Source of the DNA: Liolophura sinensis
Lineage: Eukaryota; Mollusca; Polyplacophora; Chitonida; Chitonidae
Length of the DNA: 64,000 bases
Assembly (NCBI RefSeq): GCF_032854445.1
Contig: NW_027017982.1
Location: 103,001-167,000, forward strand
Direction: 5' to 3'
Translations under genes and position numbers: made by a program
In this document: positions 30,179-41,655 of the stretch, one piece after another
Position numbering within the stretch: position 1 is the stretch's first letter
Layout of the letters: every line of letters begins with the position of its first letter
Notes under the pieces: generated by a model
Told to the model about the DNA's origin: nothing
What the model saw: only the letters and a program-made list of their open reading frames with translations
The model's database searches: none

Positions 30179-30443
30179 CTTATCTACACTGAGCTTGCGA
30201 GCTTCAGCCGCACAAAAAATAGAACCAGTCCAAATCTTCTTACAACACTTATCTACACTGAGCTTGCGCGCTTCAGCCACACACGGAATAGAACGAATTC
30301 ACATCTGCTTACGCCACTTATCTACACTGAGCTTGCGCGCTTCAGCCACACAAAAAATAGAACGAGTCCAAATCTTCTTACACCACTTATCTACACTGAG
30401 CTTGCGCGCTTCATCCACACACGGAATAGAACGAGTCCATTCA
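30179..30443 (+). repeat. 69-bp tandem repeat, nearly four units
   Basis: Units start at 30179, 30248, 30317 and 30386, each with CTTATCTACACTGAGCTTGC. Units 1 and 3 share an AAAAAATAGAAC variant and units 2 and 4 an ACACGGAATAGAAC variant, so the array grew as a 138-bp dimer. Because 69 is a multiple of 3, the plus strand keeps an open frame, but this looks like a repeat by-product rather than a gene. Confidence 0.85.
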
Positions 30444-30923
30444 GTAATCTACTTATTATACATCATACAGCAAGAGACCTGAGAAGCAATATTTAGTTAT
30501 AAAAATGAAAATTTCCCACAAACATGTAAGTTGATATATCTTCCATGTCTTGTTGTTAGGTTGACATGCAATATGAACGTTGTTGATGGCGACGCGCCAT
30601 ATGAAGTATATACTGATGTAGAGAGAGAATATTAGATGGTGAAATGTGCAATAGGTCAGACAGCTGTTTTTAGTTGCGTGTAAGAGCAGGACTGGTCATA
30701 CGTGAGATAAACAAAAACACATGGTCAAGATTGAAGACTTTGACGATAGTTCAGGAATCAGGTCTTTTTACTTTGCGTGTGTATTTTTTTCTAACTTTTT
30801 TTTAAATATGTGAACTAAGTCCATGTCTCAGATGTGAAAAACTGACATTAAACGCTCGAAATTTCCTGATCTGGGTGTGACTACCCACGGTTACCATGCC
30901 TTAATACGCGCACTGGAAGCATA

Positions 30924-30974
30924 TGAAAATGATAACTCACTTGAGGCGAGTCGTCCAGTGAGTTATCATTTTCA
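30924..30974. repeat. Perfect 18-bp hairpin with 15-nt loop
   Basis: TGAAAATGATAACTCACT at 30924-30941 is the exact reverse complement of 30957-30974. A perfect 18-bp stem is unlikely by chance in such a short distance. It could be a small foldback remnant or a structured transcript; nothing else supports either. Confidence 0.7.
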
Positions 30975-31433
30975 ACTCTCACTTGATCCATACTTATGAT
31001 GTTCAACTTTCACTGTACAACATCATCTATGTATTTTGCTTCCATCACCCTTTGTTACATACCGATACCAATGCCGACTTCAGTGTGGAGTCCAGTGCCG
31101 ATACAAGCATAGTGCTGCGCCACTGGGACGTGATGCATCAGATCTGACGCTTTCCAGTAGCTACAGGTTCAGTGCCGATCATCCCTTCGCGTATTTGTCA
31201 TGCTGCTGGCCATGTTAGTGTAAGCCCCGAACAAACGAGCTTTTCTCATTTGGACGATATGTATATTACCTGTATTGCATGATATGTCTTAACAATGAAC
31301 ACACATTTGTGGAGATAAGTTTCCTTTGAATACCATTGAAATAGCCTCGAACAAATTAATCATGCAACGTTACCAAAAAAAAAAAACATTCCCTTAGAAC
31401 TGATTTGCCTCTTTGACTGGAAATATAAATTAC

Positions 31434-31784
31434 CTTGAACATCAAGAGTAACATTGACCCTCCTCTGTAAATACTGACATTCCCATGCTCCACGGCCCGT
31501 GTCTTCTGTGACGTTCTCTATCCTCACTGTGTAAACCTCTTCACCGTTGATGTTCTGACATCCCCCTGATAACCCAGCTGGGGCTTCCGGGTGTATTGGT
31601 ATTGACGGTGTACAGTTACGGGAGGAGTAAATACGGGATAGGCCAGATGTCTGATTATAGATGTATTCCCAGGAGAAAATGCCGAAGTCATCTGGCCCTC
31701 TGGTTATCTTACACTGTAGGGTAAAGGGACGACCAGCCACGACATCACCTGATACTGTGATTGACTGACTTGACACGGATAATG
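31434..31784 (-). CDS. Ig-superfamily gene, exon 2 (Ig domain 1)
   Basis: This 351-nt exon is bounded by TTTCAG| and |GTAATT and is phase 1 at both ends. It codes about 117 residues with the Ig signature: a B-strand Cys in FTLQCKI, a Trp in FSWEY, and an F-strand Cys in GAWECQY. Two extra cysteines lie between them (NCTPSI, GGCQNI) and may form a second disulfide. Asn-X-Ser/Thr sites suggest an N-glycosylated extracellular protein. It follows the signal-peptide exon directly, so it is the N-terminal domain. Ligand and exact family (nectin, CD22-like, hemicentin-like) cannot be read from the sequence. Confidence 0.8.
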
Positions 31785-31936
31785 CTGAAATAAACATAAC
31801 TTACATAACAAATCCATTGATACATGTTCAGACACCATGTTCAGATTTTCCTCTCTGTGTCATTCTTAACGTTACGCCAGTAAATGTCTAATCTATCAAA
31901 GCTATGTCTCCAAAAGGTATATATCTGCCAGAGAAG

Positions 31937-32143
31937 CCTCCGTGGCTGATGTGGTTAGCACGCCAGCGCGGCGGAATGACCCAGAAGCGTCTCACCAATG
32001 CTGTCGCTATGAGTTCAAATCCAGCTCATGCTGGCTTTCTTTCCGTCCGTATGTGGAAAGGTCTGGCAACAACAAGCGGATGGTCATGAGTTTTCCCTGA
32101 GCTTCCCTGGGTTTCTTTCCATTATAACGCTGGCCACTGTTAT
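31937..32143 (+). repeat. SINE copy in intron 1 of the Ig gene, 3'-truncated
   Basis: TRNA-like head (CTCCGTGGCTGATGTGGTTA), body with AGCTCATGCTGGCTTTCTTT and GGATGGTCATGAGTTTTCCC. It stops within the CTGGCCACTG region before the usual 3' end and tail. Confidence 0.75.
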
Positions 32144-32531
32144 GGATCAAGCTTGAAGACAACCATTCGGTAGGAACGACATTTTGCACAACGCAGACAA
32201 TCTAACTTTCGTTGAGGACAACTTTTCGTTCACTATTACCATGTTGAGGCTTGTATGCTACGCGTGGGGAAGTCGGTAAATAACTTGCAAAAGGTTGATT
32301 GGTTTCTCCACGACACTCTGGTTTTCTCCACTAATAAACCTGAACATCATTGTATTTGTTAAAAATTTCCGAAAATAGATGTTAAACAGCAATCAAATGA
32401 ATAAATAAAACATAAATTCACATTAATGCACTTGTTTGGCAATTTTTCAATGAAGGTTTGTGGCTAAATGTAGGAAAAAAAAAGGAGGAAAAAAACAATT
32501 CATGAAGTCTTAGAAGTAAAAATATACCAAC

Positions 32532-32574
32532 CTGCAGTCACCAAATAAATGATTTCCAACAAGTGCACTCCCAT
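32532..32574 (-). CDS. Ig-superfamily gene, exon 1 (signal peptide)
   Basis: An ATG at 32574 opens a short hydrophobic peptide, MGVHLLEIIYLVTA, followed at once by a splice donor (G|GTTGGT), which leaves phase 1. The next acceptor in the same phase (31784) joins it to an Ig domain, so this is the expected layout of a secreted or membrane Ig protein: a signal peptide in its own exon, then Ig domains. The hydrophobic core is short, and no charged residue precedes it except His, so targeting is inferred. The 615-bp segment holding this exon is duplicated just upstream (32817-33420), where the equivalent exon is broken. Confidence 0.65.
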
Positions 32575-33138
32575 TGCCGTCACCAACTTTACACAAAAAC
32601 ACTTAAACTATCCTTCTAGCGTACATAATGCGATACATTTCAAGGGGGGTAACTCTTTAAACTTAAGTTCCCAAATTGCATTACTTTCTTGTTTGTGAAA
32701 TAACGTTACAATTTCACTATTGTTGCTTGAGCGTCGAGACGGAGTAAGAGGAGGTACGAAATAAATATTCGTGACAAATCCATAAACACTCGACATCTTC
32801 ATTAGTGATTTTAGAGTAACTTTCGTTAAGGACAACTTTTCCTTCACTATTACTATATTGAGACCATGAGTGCTAAGCGTGGGGAAGTCGGTAAATAACT
32901 TGCAAAAGGTTGATTGGTTTCTCCACGACACTCTGGTTTTCTCCACTAATAAACCTGAACATCATTGCATTTGTTAAAAATTTCCGAAATAGATGTTAAA
33001 CATGAATAAATAAAACACAAGTTCACATTAATGCACTTGTTTGGCAATTCTTCAATGAAGGTTTGTGGCTAAATGCAGGAAAAGTCTCGAGGGGAAAATA
33101 AACAATTCATGAAGTCTTAGAAGTAAAATATACCAACC

Positions 33139-33178
33139 TGCAGTCACCAAATAAATGATTTCCACAAGTGCACTCCAT
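33139..33178 (-). pseudogene. Decayed duplicate of the signal-peptide exon
   Basis: This lies at the place in the outer duplicate that corresponds to exon 1. The ATG (33178) and the donor (CAG|GTTGG) are conserved. Two 1-base deletions relative to the inner copy change the reading after the first codon to Cys-rich, non-hydrophobic residues, and they also change the donor phase. If transcribed from this copy it could still serve as an untranslated first exon. Confidence 0.6.
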
Positions 33179-33420
33179 TGCCGTCACCAACTTTACACAA
33201 AACACTTAAACTATCCTTCTAGCGTACACAATGCGACACATTTCAAGGTGGGTAACTCTTTAAACTTAAGTTCCCAAATTGCATCACTTTCTTGTTCGTG
33301 AAATAACGTTGTAATTTCACTATTATTGCTGGAGCGTCGAGATGGAGTAAGAGGAGGTACGAATTAAATATTCGTGACAAATCCATAAACACTCGACATC
33401 TTCATTAGTGATTTTAGAGT

Positions 33421-34018
33421 TCCGCGTTTTGGAATGTCATGATGTGTATAGCACACGTCTACACGTCAAGCAGGAGCACAATTTACATTTCTTCAGTCAT
33501 GCGCATTCACTGCCTCATACATGAATCAACACTGATCAGCGAACACAAAAATGAAGTTATACCGATGTGCATGGAACAGAAGCAGATACCGAGGCGCAAG
33601 GTCTGCAGTTCTGTAAGTACTAAAATGGTCCATTCGTTCATGTTGGAAAACTACTCTATATCAGTTCAGCTTCATTGTTTTACAGGTCAGATATAAGTAA
33701 CCGTGGTTGTGGATACGTTTTCTTCAAAAATCCTTGATTATGGTGTTTAAGATGCATTTAAATCAATAAATAAATAGACTTATCCATTAAACAATTATAT
33801 TTGGGGCAGTTTAGGGAAGGCTGAGGAGGGAAATAAAGAAACTTAAGGAAGTATAATGTAGGACTTGTTAGACCACAAGTTGACGCAGGACGAATGGCAC
33901 AATTACCAATTTCCAACGAGAATTTATTTGACAGAGTCGATTACCAGTGTAGTAGAATCACAGTTGTCAGCGCATGGGCCATAGATACACTGTAAGGAAT
34001 ACGACAAATATTCACTAA
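33421..34018. other. Upstream of the Ig gene, nothing recognised
   Basis: Likely 5' flank of the minus-strand gene. No clear TATA box or other promoter motif can be named. Confidence 0.4.
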
Positions 34019-34150
34019 TGCGGCCGCTGTGAGTTCCAGCTCATGATGGGTTTCTCTATGATCCTACCTGCGGATGGTTGTGTTTTACCCCCGTGTCTGC
34101 CTTGTTTTTCATCCAACATAATATTGGCCGCGGTATAAGTGAAATATTCT
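34019..34150 (+). repeat. SINE fragment
   Basis: A diverged 3' half: GTGAGTTCCAGCTCATG, ACCTGCGGATGGTTGTG, then TATAAGTGAAATATTCTT. Confidence 0.6.
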
Positions 34151-34560
34151 TATATTTATACATATAAGTGAATTATCGATACTGATAAACGAATTTTTAT
34201 CGTTTTATCGCTGACATCGATAATTCAGCCTTTTATTTGCACTTTGATAAATACTGCTACCTTTAACTGAACAAAACAAGGGGAAATTTGCCAGAGTGTT
34301 TACAAGTATTATATTTAATACCTGTACAATTGGTGTGACAGTGTCTTTGTCATTAGTAATCCAATAAACCACCAACCTCAGCGTGACCTCTGATTCCAAT
34401 GCCTTGTTTTATGGATAGCTGAACCTGCTACTTTGGATATTGTGTATACTGATATCAATATCGCTAGCTCATTTATCGATATCTGTAAATCTTTTATTGA
34501 TATCGATAAATGAATTCGCCATATCTATAAAATGATTTATCAATAAATATTTACAGATAT
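34140..34560. repeat. AT-rich region with ATCGAT-type palindromes and an inverted repeat
   Basis: Several TATCGATA/TTATCGAT-like words crowd this region, and ATATCTGTAAAT (about 34479) is the inverse of ATTTACAGATAT (about 34549). This could be a decayed small foldback element. No gene. Confidence 0.45.
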
Positions 34561-35454
34561 GTATAATAATTCTCACACAAATCTGAATTGGTCACCTGTG
34601 GTGTCTTGCCCCAAAATTCAATTTCTTTTCAAGGCCGTGGGGAGCGTTTCGGTGTCACTGGAGTGTTTGTTTGTGCTAGCTTGCTTTGACGTACCCTTTC
34701 CTCGTGTCATCTTATTCAAACCGTCGTTACTTACAGTAAACCACTGATTACATCAAACAATCTTTTTGACTAGGGCCCATATGACAGCATACCACAGAAA
34801 TGTACGGTTATCGTAATATGGGTATATATGACCTTGTCTACGACTTCCGTGTCGTTAATAGCGGCCAAAACATCGAATCGTGTTGGATTTTTATCATGGG
34901 TCTATCGTGAGCAGCTACGATGAAAACATTACATCATAAGTGCATCGTGGGTATATTTTGAGGGGATATACACTAGTATACACTATGCGATACAGGTTGT
35001 TTGCGATGAGGTGAACTGTACGGTACACTATCGTGGATCCCGATGGATTTTCGTGGATATAGTGTATACCGTCTCACGATTTTATGCCCGGAATATCGGC
35101 TGTTTTTTCTCGTACATGTGCATGTACATCGTATGGATTAGCGGATACCATTGCGTGTTTGTGATCACGTGATGTATTAGGTACATGGACGAAATGTTCA
35201 TGGTGTTCATCAAGATGACGCAAAATATGTTCAGAGATCGGAGACCAAAGAATATCCTTTCAGTGTCGCTCCAAAATACGCTTCGGCAAATTCACAAATG
35301 ACAATCACATAGTTCTCTTACGAGACCTGGTGGTTTTTGGGGGGCTAATTTTTGTAGGAAAAACGATTGTGCACAAATGCACAAAAGACACCTGTCCTTT
35401 TTTCTTCAAAATGACACCATAGCTGACAAAATCGGATTCCACAGAGTGGAGAAA
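34561..35454. other. Intergenic, nothing recognised
   Basis: No gene. A short palindromic stretch (TATACACTAGTATACACTA) lies near 34966. Confidence 0.4.
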
Positions 35455-36340
35455 TCGAATTGCCGTTGGATCATCTACTGGTTCATACAGGCAATTTCAA
35501 TGGTCTAGCACAACCAAACTTGTACAACGGACAAGTCTTTGAATCCTGATTTACATGTTGAAAAATGTTAAAAGTTGAAACCTTCTGACTCCAGCGGCGT
35601 TACAACCAAATAGCCGTGGAGTCGCCAACTGACTCGCACACGCAAAACAAAATCGTCTAGAGAAATTAAACTTACACAATTTACGCCCCTTTCAATTCAA
35701 TTTCCCAAAACGTCAGAGTTGACATTACCAGACTTCACAGGGGGCTACAGGTGAATCGCAGTCGGATCGCCTACGGGTTCACACAGGCAATATCAATGGC
35801 ATAGAACAACCAAACTTGTACAATAGACAAGTCTTTGAATCCCGATTTACATGTTGAAAAAACTGAAAGTTGACACCTTCTGACCCAAGGGGCGTTACAA
35901 CCAAATAGCCGTCGAATCGCCTGCTGGCTCGCACAGGCAATACAATATGGTCTAGAGTAACCAAACCTTTACGCCCCTTCCAATTCAATTTCGCCAAAAC
36001 GCCAGAATTGACTTCACCAGATCGTATAGGGCGCTACAGAAGAATCGCCGTTGAATCGCCTACTGTCTCGCACAGGCAATAAAAAATTGCGTACAGCAAC
36101 CAAACTTTCACAATATACACCCTTTTCAATTCAATTTCACAAGACGTCAGAGTTAATACCATCTGACTCCATGGGGCGCTATACGAGCGAGTCGCCGCCG
36201 AATCGCTGATACTGACTAACACGGGCAATACTAAATGCTTTAACACTTACACTATAAACATCCCTTTTACTCTTATATCTGACATTAAAGTTGACACTAT
36301 CTGGCTCACGGCAGCGCAACTTTTGCACACAGGCAATACC
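35455..36340 (+). repeat. Diverged satellite of about 145-150-bp units
   Basis: Six to seven units share GAATCGCC(G/T), CTCGCACAGGCAATA, AACCAAACTT, TTCAATTCAATTTC and TCTGACTCCA(T)GGGGCG(C/T)TA. Some adjacent pairs match better as ~300-bp dimers (units near 35455 and 35755 share TGTACAA(C/T)(G)GACAAGTCTTTG). Divergence rises toward the right. No gene. Confidence 0.75.
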
Positions 36341-36809
36341 ATACGGTCCAGAACAACCAAATTTACTCACTATGCAGACCTTCCATGCAAGATACCCTTT
36401 TCATTCTTTGCTGATTTTTTAGAAACCTGATGCCTTTTTGCTATTCTTAAACATTGTTTATGCCTTCCAGTAAATAGCTGCCCTAGCTCTATGTAATAAA
36501 TTGTGGCAGACATGATAGCTGGTGTTGGCCTGATTTTATCGTTTACACTGTTCATAACGTACACGTGTTCATTCTGTATTTTTCACGAACTTGTTTACGA
36601 TGAAAGTATTATCTTTTCTCGCTTTAAAGTTTCTTGCAAAATTCGAGTCTATAGCACCGGTGTTTGCCTGCTACTTATTTTAATAATTGTCTGATAGATA
36701 ACAGCACACTTACGCCAAACACAGGCCGAAATATGATGTCTTTTTTAGTGAAATATTTATCAGGTACCTGTAAACAGACTCCACAATATTATTAATGCTT
36801 CACATTCAA

Positions 36810-37490
36810 GTTCAAGTTTTGAAAGGCTTGGATGTGGAAAAATATTGACTTTCGGCCAATATAAGAGATATAAGCGAAAGGAGCTCGTGTGTGCAAATGA
36901 TGTGCCTGTTCAAGTTTTGAAAGGCTTGGATGTGGAAAAATATTGACTTTCGGCTAATAAGTTGTTTTCTTATATAAGAGATATGAGCGAAAGGAGCTCG
37001 TGTGTGCAAATGATGTCCCTGTTCAAGTTTTGAAAGGCGTGGATGTGGAAAAATATTGACTTTCGGCTAATAAGTTGTTTTCTGATATCAGAGATATGAG
37101 CGAAAGGAGCTCGTGTGTGCAAATGATGTGGAACAGTGCCGTTTCAAGTCTTGCAAGGCTTGGATGTGGAAAAATATTGGCTTTCGGCGAAAAAGTTGTT
37201 TTCTCATATCAGAGATATGAGCGAAAGGAGCTTGTGTGTGCAAATGATGTGGAACAGTGTCGGTTCAAGTTCTGAAAGGCTTGGATGTGGAAAAATATTG
37301 GCTTTCGGCTAATAAGTTGTTTTCTCATATCAGAGATATGAGTGAAAGGGGCTCGTGTGTGCAAATGATGTGGAACAGTGCCGGTTCAAGTTCTGAAATG
37401 CTTGGATGTGGAAAAATATTGGCTTTCGGCCAATAAGTAGTTTTCTCATATCAGAGATATGAGCGAAAGGAGCTCGTGTGTGCAAATTTT
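36810..37490 (+). repeat. Satellite of six 98-121-bp units with an internal hairpin
   Basis: Units begin at about 36810, 36908, 37021, 37141, 37263 and 37384 with GTTCAAGTTYTGAAAGGCTT. They contain GGATGTGGAAAAATATTG and end GAGCTCGTGTGTGCAAATGA. Later units are 120-121 bp, while the first two lack part of the middle. The later units carry an inverted repeat CTCATATC-AGA-GATATGAG. The array ends in a run of C. Confidence 0.9.
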
Positions 37491-38439
37491 GTCCCCCCCC
37501 CCTCCTCTCTTGGACTTCTAATATACAAATACGTCAGGAGTAGGAGGCATGCTGTTTTTTTTCACTTTTTCTGACTTACATTACGAGAGTAAAATGTTGG
37601 GATGTTGGCTTTAGAGCATGTGTTTACTAGACCAGCTCCTTACGTGAGTCGCTGCAATGGAGATATATTGGTAAATCTGATCGTGACAGGCCCACATTCA
37701 CTTCATTCATCTTCGTGAAGGCGATGACTGCCAGACCATTCATCCTCACGGCACGCCGGCCATACAAGAGGTCGAACTAGTCGTTTTTAATTTTTCTTCT
37801 CTCCTACCAGGATGTACGGGTGCTGGAACCCCTTTGTTTTTTTTTATCAGCAGCAAGACACTGTTTCTTTTCAAGTGAAAGCGCAAATAGAACGGACAAG
37901 CTGATGGGATAATAAATTCGACATTAAGCTTTTAAACCACGTGGTGTGTTTATTCTCGTACGTCTTTTGCTTACATAGGCTCGTATGGCCAGGAAGCTTA
38001 CTTATTCTGTTGTATGAGACGCATAGGCGTATGAGTTATTAAAAAAAACACTCTACGATATTAATTTTCATTTCGACAGCAAGAAGCACACGAATTAGCC
38101 ATCTCCTGATGGACAGTCGACGTACCCCAGTTTTGTTACACATCTGTATTATTCTTGAACTCTAGCTGAGAATGCCGTTGTTCTGCGGCAATACGCTGAC
38201 TTTGTAGACCTGTTTCCTAATATCGACTGGAACATTTCACTAACACTGTCCACAGGTACATGCATATGACGGATCCTTACTTAGGCTTTCCAAGAGCTGA
38301 CCAAAACTGTTCGGGGTGCTCGTGGCGTCACACACTCTCTCCTTTCGAAGCGATGATTACCAGTAATCAGTCAACACTGTCATCCTATCTTGTAAGGTGG
38401 ATGAGATTTTTGCTGGTCAACCCTCAATAGATCCTCTTA
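37491..38439. other. Intergenic, nothing recognised
   Basis: Sequence between the hairpin satellite and the LINE fragment. No gene seen. The stretches 39121-40213 and 40901-41655 are similarly empty apart from A/T-rich simple sequence. Confidence 0.4.
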
Positions 38440-39120
38440 AATTCTGCGGTTATGACAATATTTCCGGTTATTTTCTCAAACAATATATAGATGAATTATG
38501 TATTACTGTCTCCAATTTAATATGTGTATTCCGGAGTATTCTTAAAACAAGCGAACGTCACACATGTATTTAAACTGGGCGACAAACATAATGTATGCAG
38601 TTATTGGCCTATATCACCGTTCTCCACTATTCGAAAATATTCGAATTTATTGTGATCGTAAACGATAAGTTCAGTACGTTTTGAAGTCTGTCATTTGTGA
38701 GGTTTATGCCAAGCCGTTCACCAGTTACTGACTTGGAATGTTTTAATGGTATAATCTCTTCATATTTAAAGAAAAAATGAAAGGTACATATACATGCTAT
38801 ATATTCCGACTTCAGAAAAGCACTTGACTTAATAAACCACTGTCTTTTAATTAAAAATGCAAAAGTTATGGCATATGTGAAATATTAGGGCATTGCTTAC
38901 ATTCACACTTGTCATAAAGGCAGCAAAAAATTTCAATAAACGGAATGTTTTCTGAATGATCATATGGAATGACGTTCCATATGACGTGCCCCTGGGATCA
39001 ATATTGTAACTATTACCGTTCCCGTTGTTTATAAATGATCTCTCCTCAGTTCTTTGAAGTTCAAAGTGATTACCTTTTTGCCGGCGATAGTAAAATTTTC
39101 AAACCTGTTAATAGCAAAAA
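38440..39120 (+). pseudogene. LINE reverse transcriptase fragment (copy 1), decayed
   Basis: One frame reads FKLGDKHNVCSYWPISPFST (about 38565), like the start of a LINE reverse transcriptase domain. Later frames give FRKALDLINHCLL (about 38810) and VPLGSIL followed by FPLFINDL (about 38985-39035). Stops and shifts separate them. No endonuclease domain is seen. The clade (Jockey/CR1/RTE-like) cannot be fixed. Confidence 0.7.
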
Positions 39121-40213
39121 AAAAAAAAAAACACCCTATGTATAGATAATATTAAACAGCGGATAATATGATATAGTGGTGTTCTACATGGACAGTTAAC
39201 GTCTTCGACTATTGTGAAAGTGCGATGTTACGATGAAACGATAAACGGTAGAAGTAAAGATAGTGTGCTCCTGTCTTCTTTTCACTGGAAAAGTCCGGTT
39301 AAGGTTATTTGATAATAATTGAAATAACTTAGTCGGCAGTTGGCAGTAAGCAGCTGACTATTACTTGTAATAAATATATAATAGGCTCTGTTAGTACTGG
39401 ACCTGCAGATATCATATGTGGCACACAGGGGTTATCACCTCATGCCCATAGGTCTCGGTTCTAACAAAAGAGGACGCCTCTGTGAATTGTTTTCTGAGTA
39501 GCCGCCTGGCCTGTGTCTCCATTAATACTGCACCTACAAACATTTTATTACATATGTTAATGGTACTTATGGCTAGCCATTGATGTCGATTATAACAGCA
39601 AGGGCCTCTTCTGTGAATAGCTGTCAGGCATGTATGTCCAACTAGCATATTATCTAGCACATAGCTGGCTATCAGGTGATACCTAAAGTTCTCCATTTTA
39701 ACAGCAGAGGGCGCTTCTGTGAATAGCATAGTGAATATCTATCAGATCTACCAATCCATTAATACTGTCCTATACACTTGTTTTAAGGATAGATTTATTG
39801 ACATTTTACACAAAGTCCAAAGCCTTTTAAGGTGCAGTAAACAACTATGCAGACGAATGTAAAAAAATAAAAAAATAAACAATACTTATTTACTTATATT
39901 CATATGTATTGAAATAATTAGAGATTTAAAAGTTTTTTTGGATTGACAAAATAATCCTTAAATAAATAATACATAATTATTATTATAGTACTTATAATTA
40001 TTTATAATAGTTGGTCGGCAAGATAGGCGTCAGGTAATTTACAGACTTATGACAAATGAAACTTCTACATTTGAACCTTTGTGTTCTTGAGGAACTTTCG
40101 CTTATATACACATCCAATGTGACAGGGCCTGGCGTAATTGATGCAAAATGCTTTTATTAAGATTTCCTCAATAATATCCACCAATATCCTTTAGTTAACC
40201 GCTTTTCTGGTAT

Positions 40214-40900
40214 ATGTATCTTTCCTTCTTCATGGAAATTAGCATCAGGGTAAGTGGAAACAGCTCCAAAGTGACAAACTATAAAAGGATTTCGAAAGCC
40301 TTTGACTGTGTTTGGTACAAAGCCTTTCTGGCTAAGCTATCACTTTTTGGAATAAATGAAGAACTCCATACCTTATTTGAAAGTTACCTTGACCAACGCA
40401 AACAACGAGTTGCACTAAATAAATCCTAATTAGACTCAAAGCAACATTTTGCTGGAGTTCCAAAGGGATCTGTGCAAGGTCTTATGTCATTTGTGATATT
40501 TATCAATGATCATTCTGTTGTAAAGCATTTAATTGTTTCTGCAGACGACACCTGTCTCTATGTGGCTTGTCGATGTGGACAATCGACTAACACTTAAGTG
40601 TGGTCTTAACTTGGGGCAGGCACAAGCTAAAAGAAACTTTCCATATTTAGGGCTCTTATATACCGGCTTAGCAGGAAATGCTTTGAACTAATGTATAAAA
40701 ACTTCATGAGACCAGCCCTTGAGTATGCTGTCGGTGAATGGGACAACATGGCCGATGCTCAAACTGGCCTCACCAAAAGTGTAGCCTCAGTTGTCCTTTA
40801 TGAAGAATTGATCTTTCTCGAGCTGAGCAAAAGGCATTATATGTACCGTCTGATCACTTCAAACAGAGTAGAACAGTAGGATATATTACAGCCCCAACAC
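40214..40900 (+). pseudogene. LINE reverse transcriptase fragment (copy 2), decayed
   Basis: It reads SKAFDCVWYKAFLAKLSLFG (~40290), then AGVPKGSVQG, FINDHSV and the catalytic-site-like SADDTCLY (~40540) across stops, followed by a thumb-like RPALEYAVGEWDN (~40710). It overlaps copy 1 in motif coverage (both contain FIND), so two separate insertions are present. Confidence 0.8.
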
Positions 40901-41655
40901 ATCCAGTGTGTAACAACTTACAAGCAGAACATGTTTTTACCCCCTGAGCTCTCCCTGATCGGAATGCCCTGCCAAACCTATTAAAGGTAAAATGATAATA
41001 ATCATGTTAGAATTGTAGTATGCAAGATGCTTCTTTTTAAGAAGGAAAAAAACAAATTTGGTTTAATTTAATTTAATATTTTATGCATATTAAGCAACAG
41101 TTGCAGGTGTCTAAGGGACGACCTCTACAACGAGTTTATATCTGATTCTACAACATGTAAATGTGGCAATTATTATGAAACAGCTGTTGGTTTTCTCTCA
41201 GAATGTTTTAGATACACCGTACCGAGACACGCCATGTTAATAGGTATTACAACACTGAGTAACTTGGATGATATATCGACCAAACATGCATGGCCTCACA
41301 GATTTAAGTTCCACGGTTAGCAAGCTAGTTTCTCCAGAGGTTTGTAAGTACATTGTGAAACTAGAGAGATTTAATTAGCAGAGTAAAATCAAATATCTTC
41401 AAATGGGTATATTACAAGTGTACGCATTTGTTTCTGTATATAAATGTATATACTAAGTCCGCAGTCTGTAGGTACAGTATTAATGGAGTAATAGGACAAA
41501 CCACAATTCACAATGCTGTTTACAGAAACGCCACTTGCTCTTGTTAACACGAAGTAACGATATGACTTGATAGCCCACATATGTTTTATTGACAGATTTG
41601 TATCCAGATTGAGCTACTTGTCTTAATCATAAAGATTATAACCTGTTTAAACAGT

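Larger units (their letters stand above)
32202..33420 (-). repeat. Tandem duplication (about 615 + 604 bp) carrying exon 1 of the Ig gene
   Basis: Two adjacent direct copies, 32202-32816 and 32817-33420, start with the same ACTTTCGTT(G/A)AGGACAAC block, end with the same GTGATTTTAGAG block, and match along their length apart from point changes and small indels. Both hold the signal-peptide exon, its donor and its upstream sequence. In the inner copy the exon is open. In the outer copy two single-base losses (one G in the start region, one T in the Leu-Leu codons) throw it out of frame. This is either a failed promoter/first-exon duplication or a duplicated regulatory unit. Confidence 0.85.

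Noticed and set aside
30195-30482. Protein with 23-residue repeats
   Set aside because: The frame stays open only because the DNA period is 69 bp. No start context, splice sites or known fold.
36810-37490. Evenly spaced repeats resembling a CRISPR array
   Set aside because: Whole units of 98-121 bp are repeated with no unique spacers, and the genome is eukaryotic.
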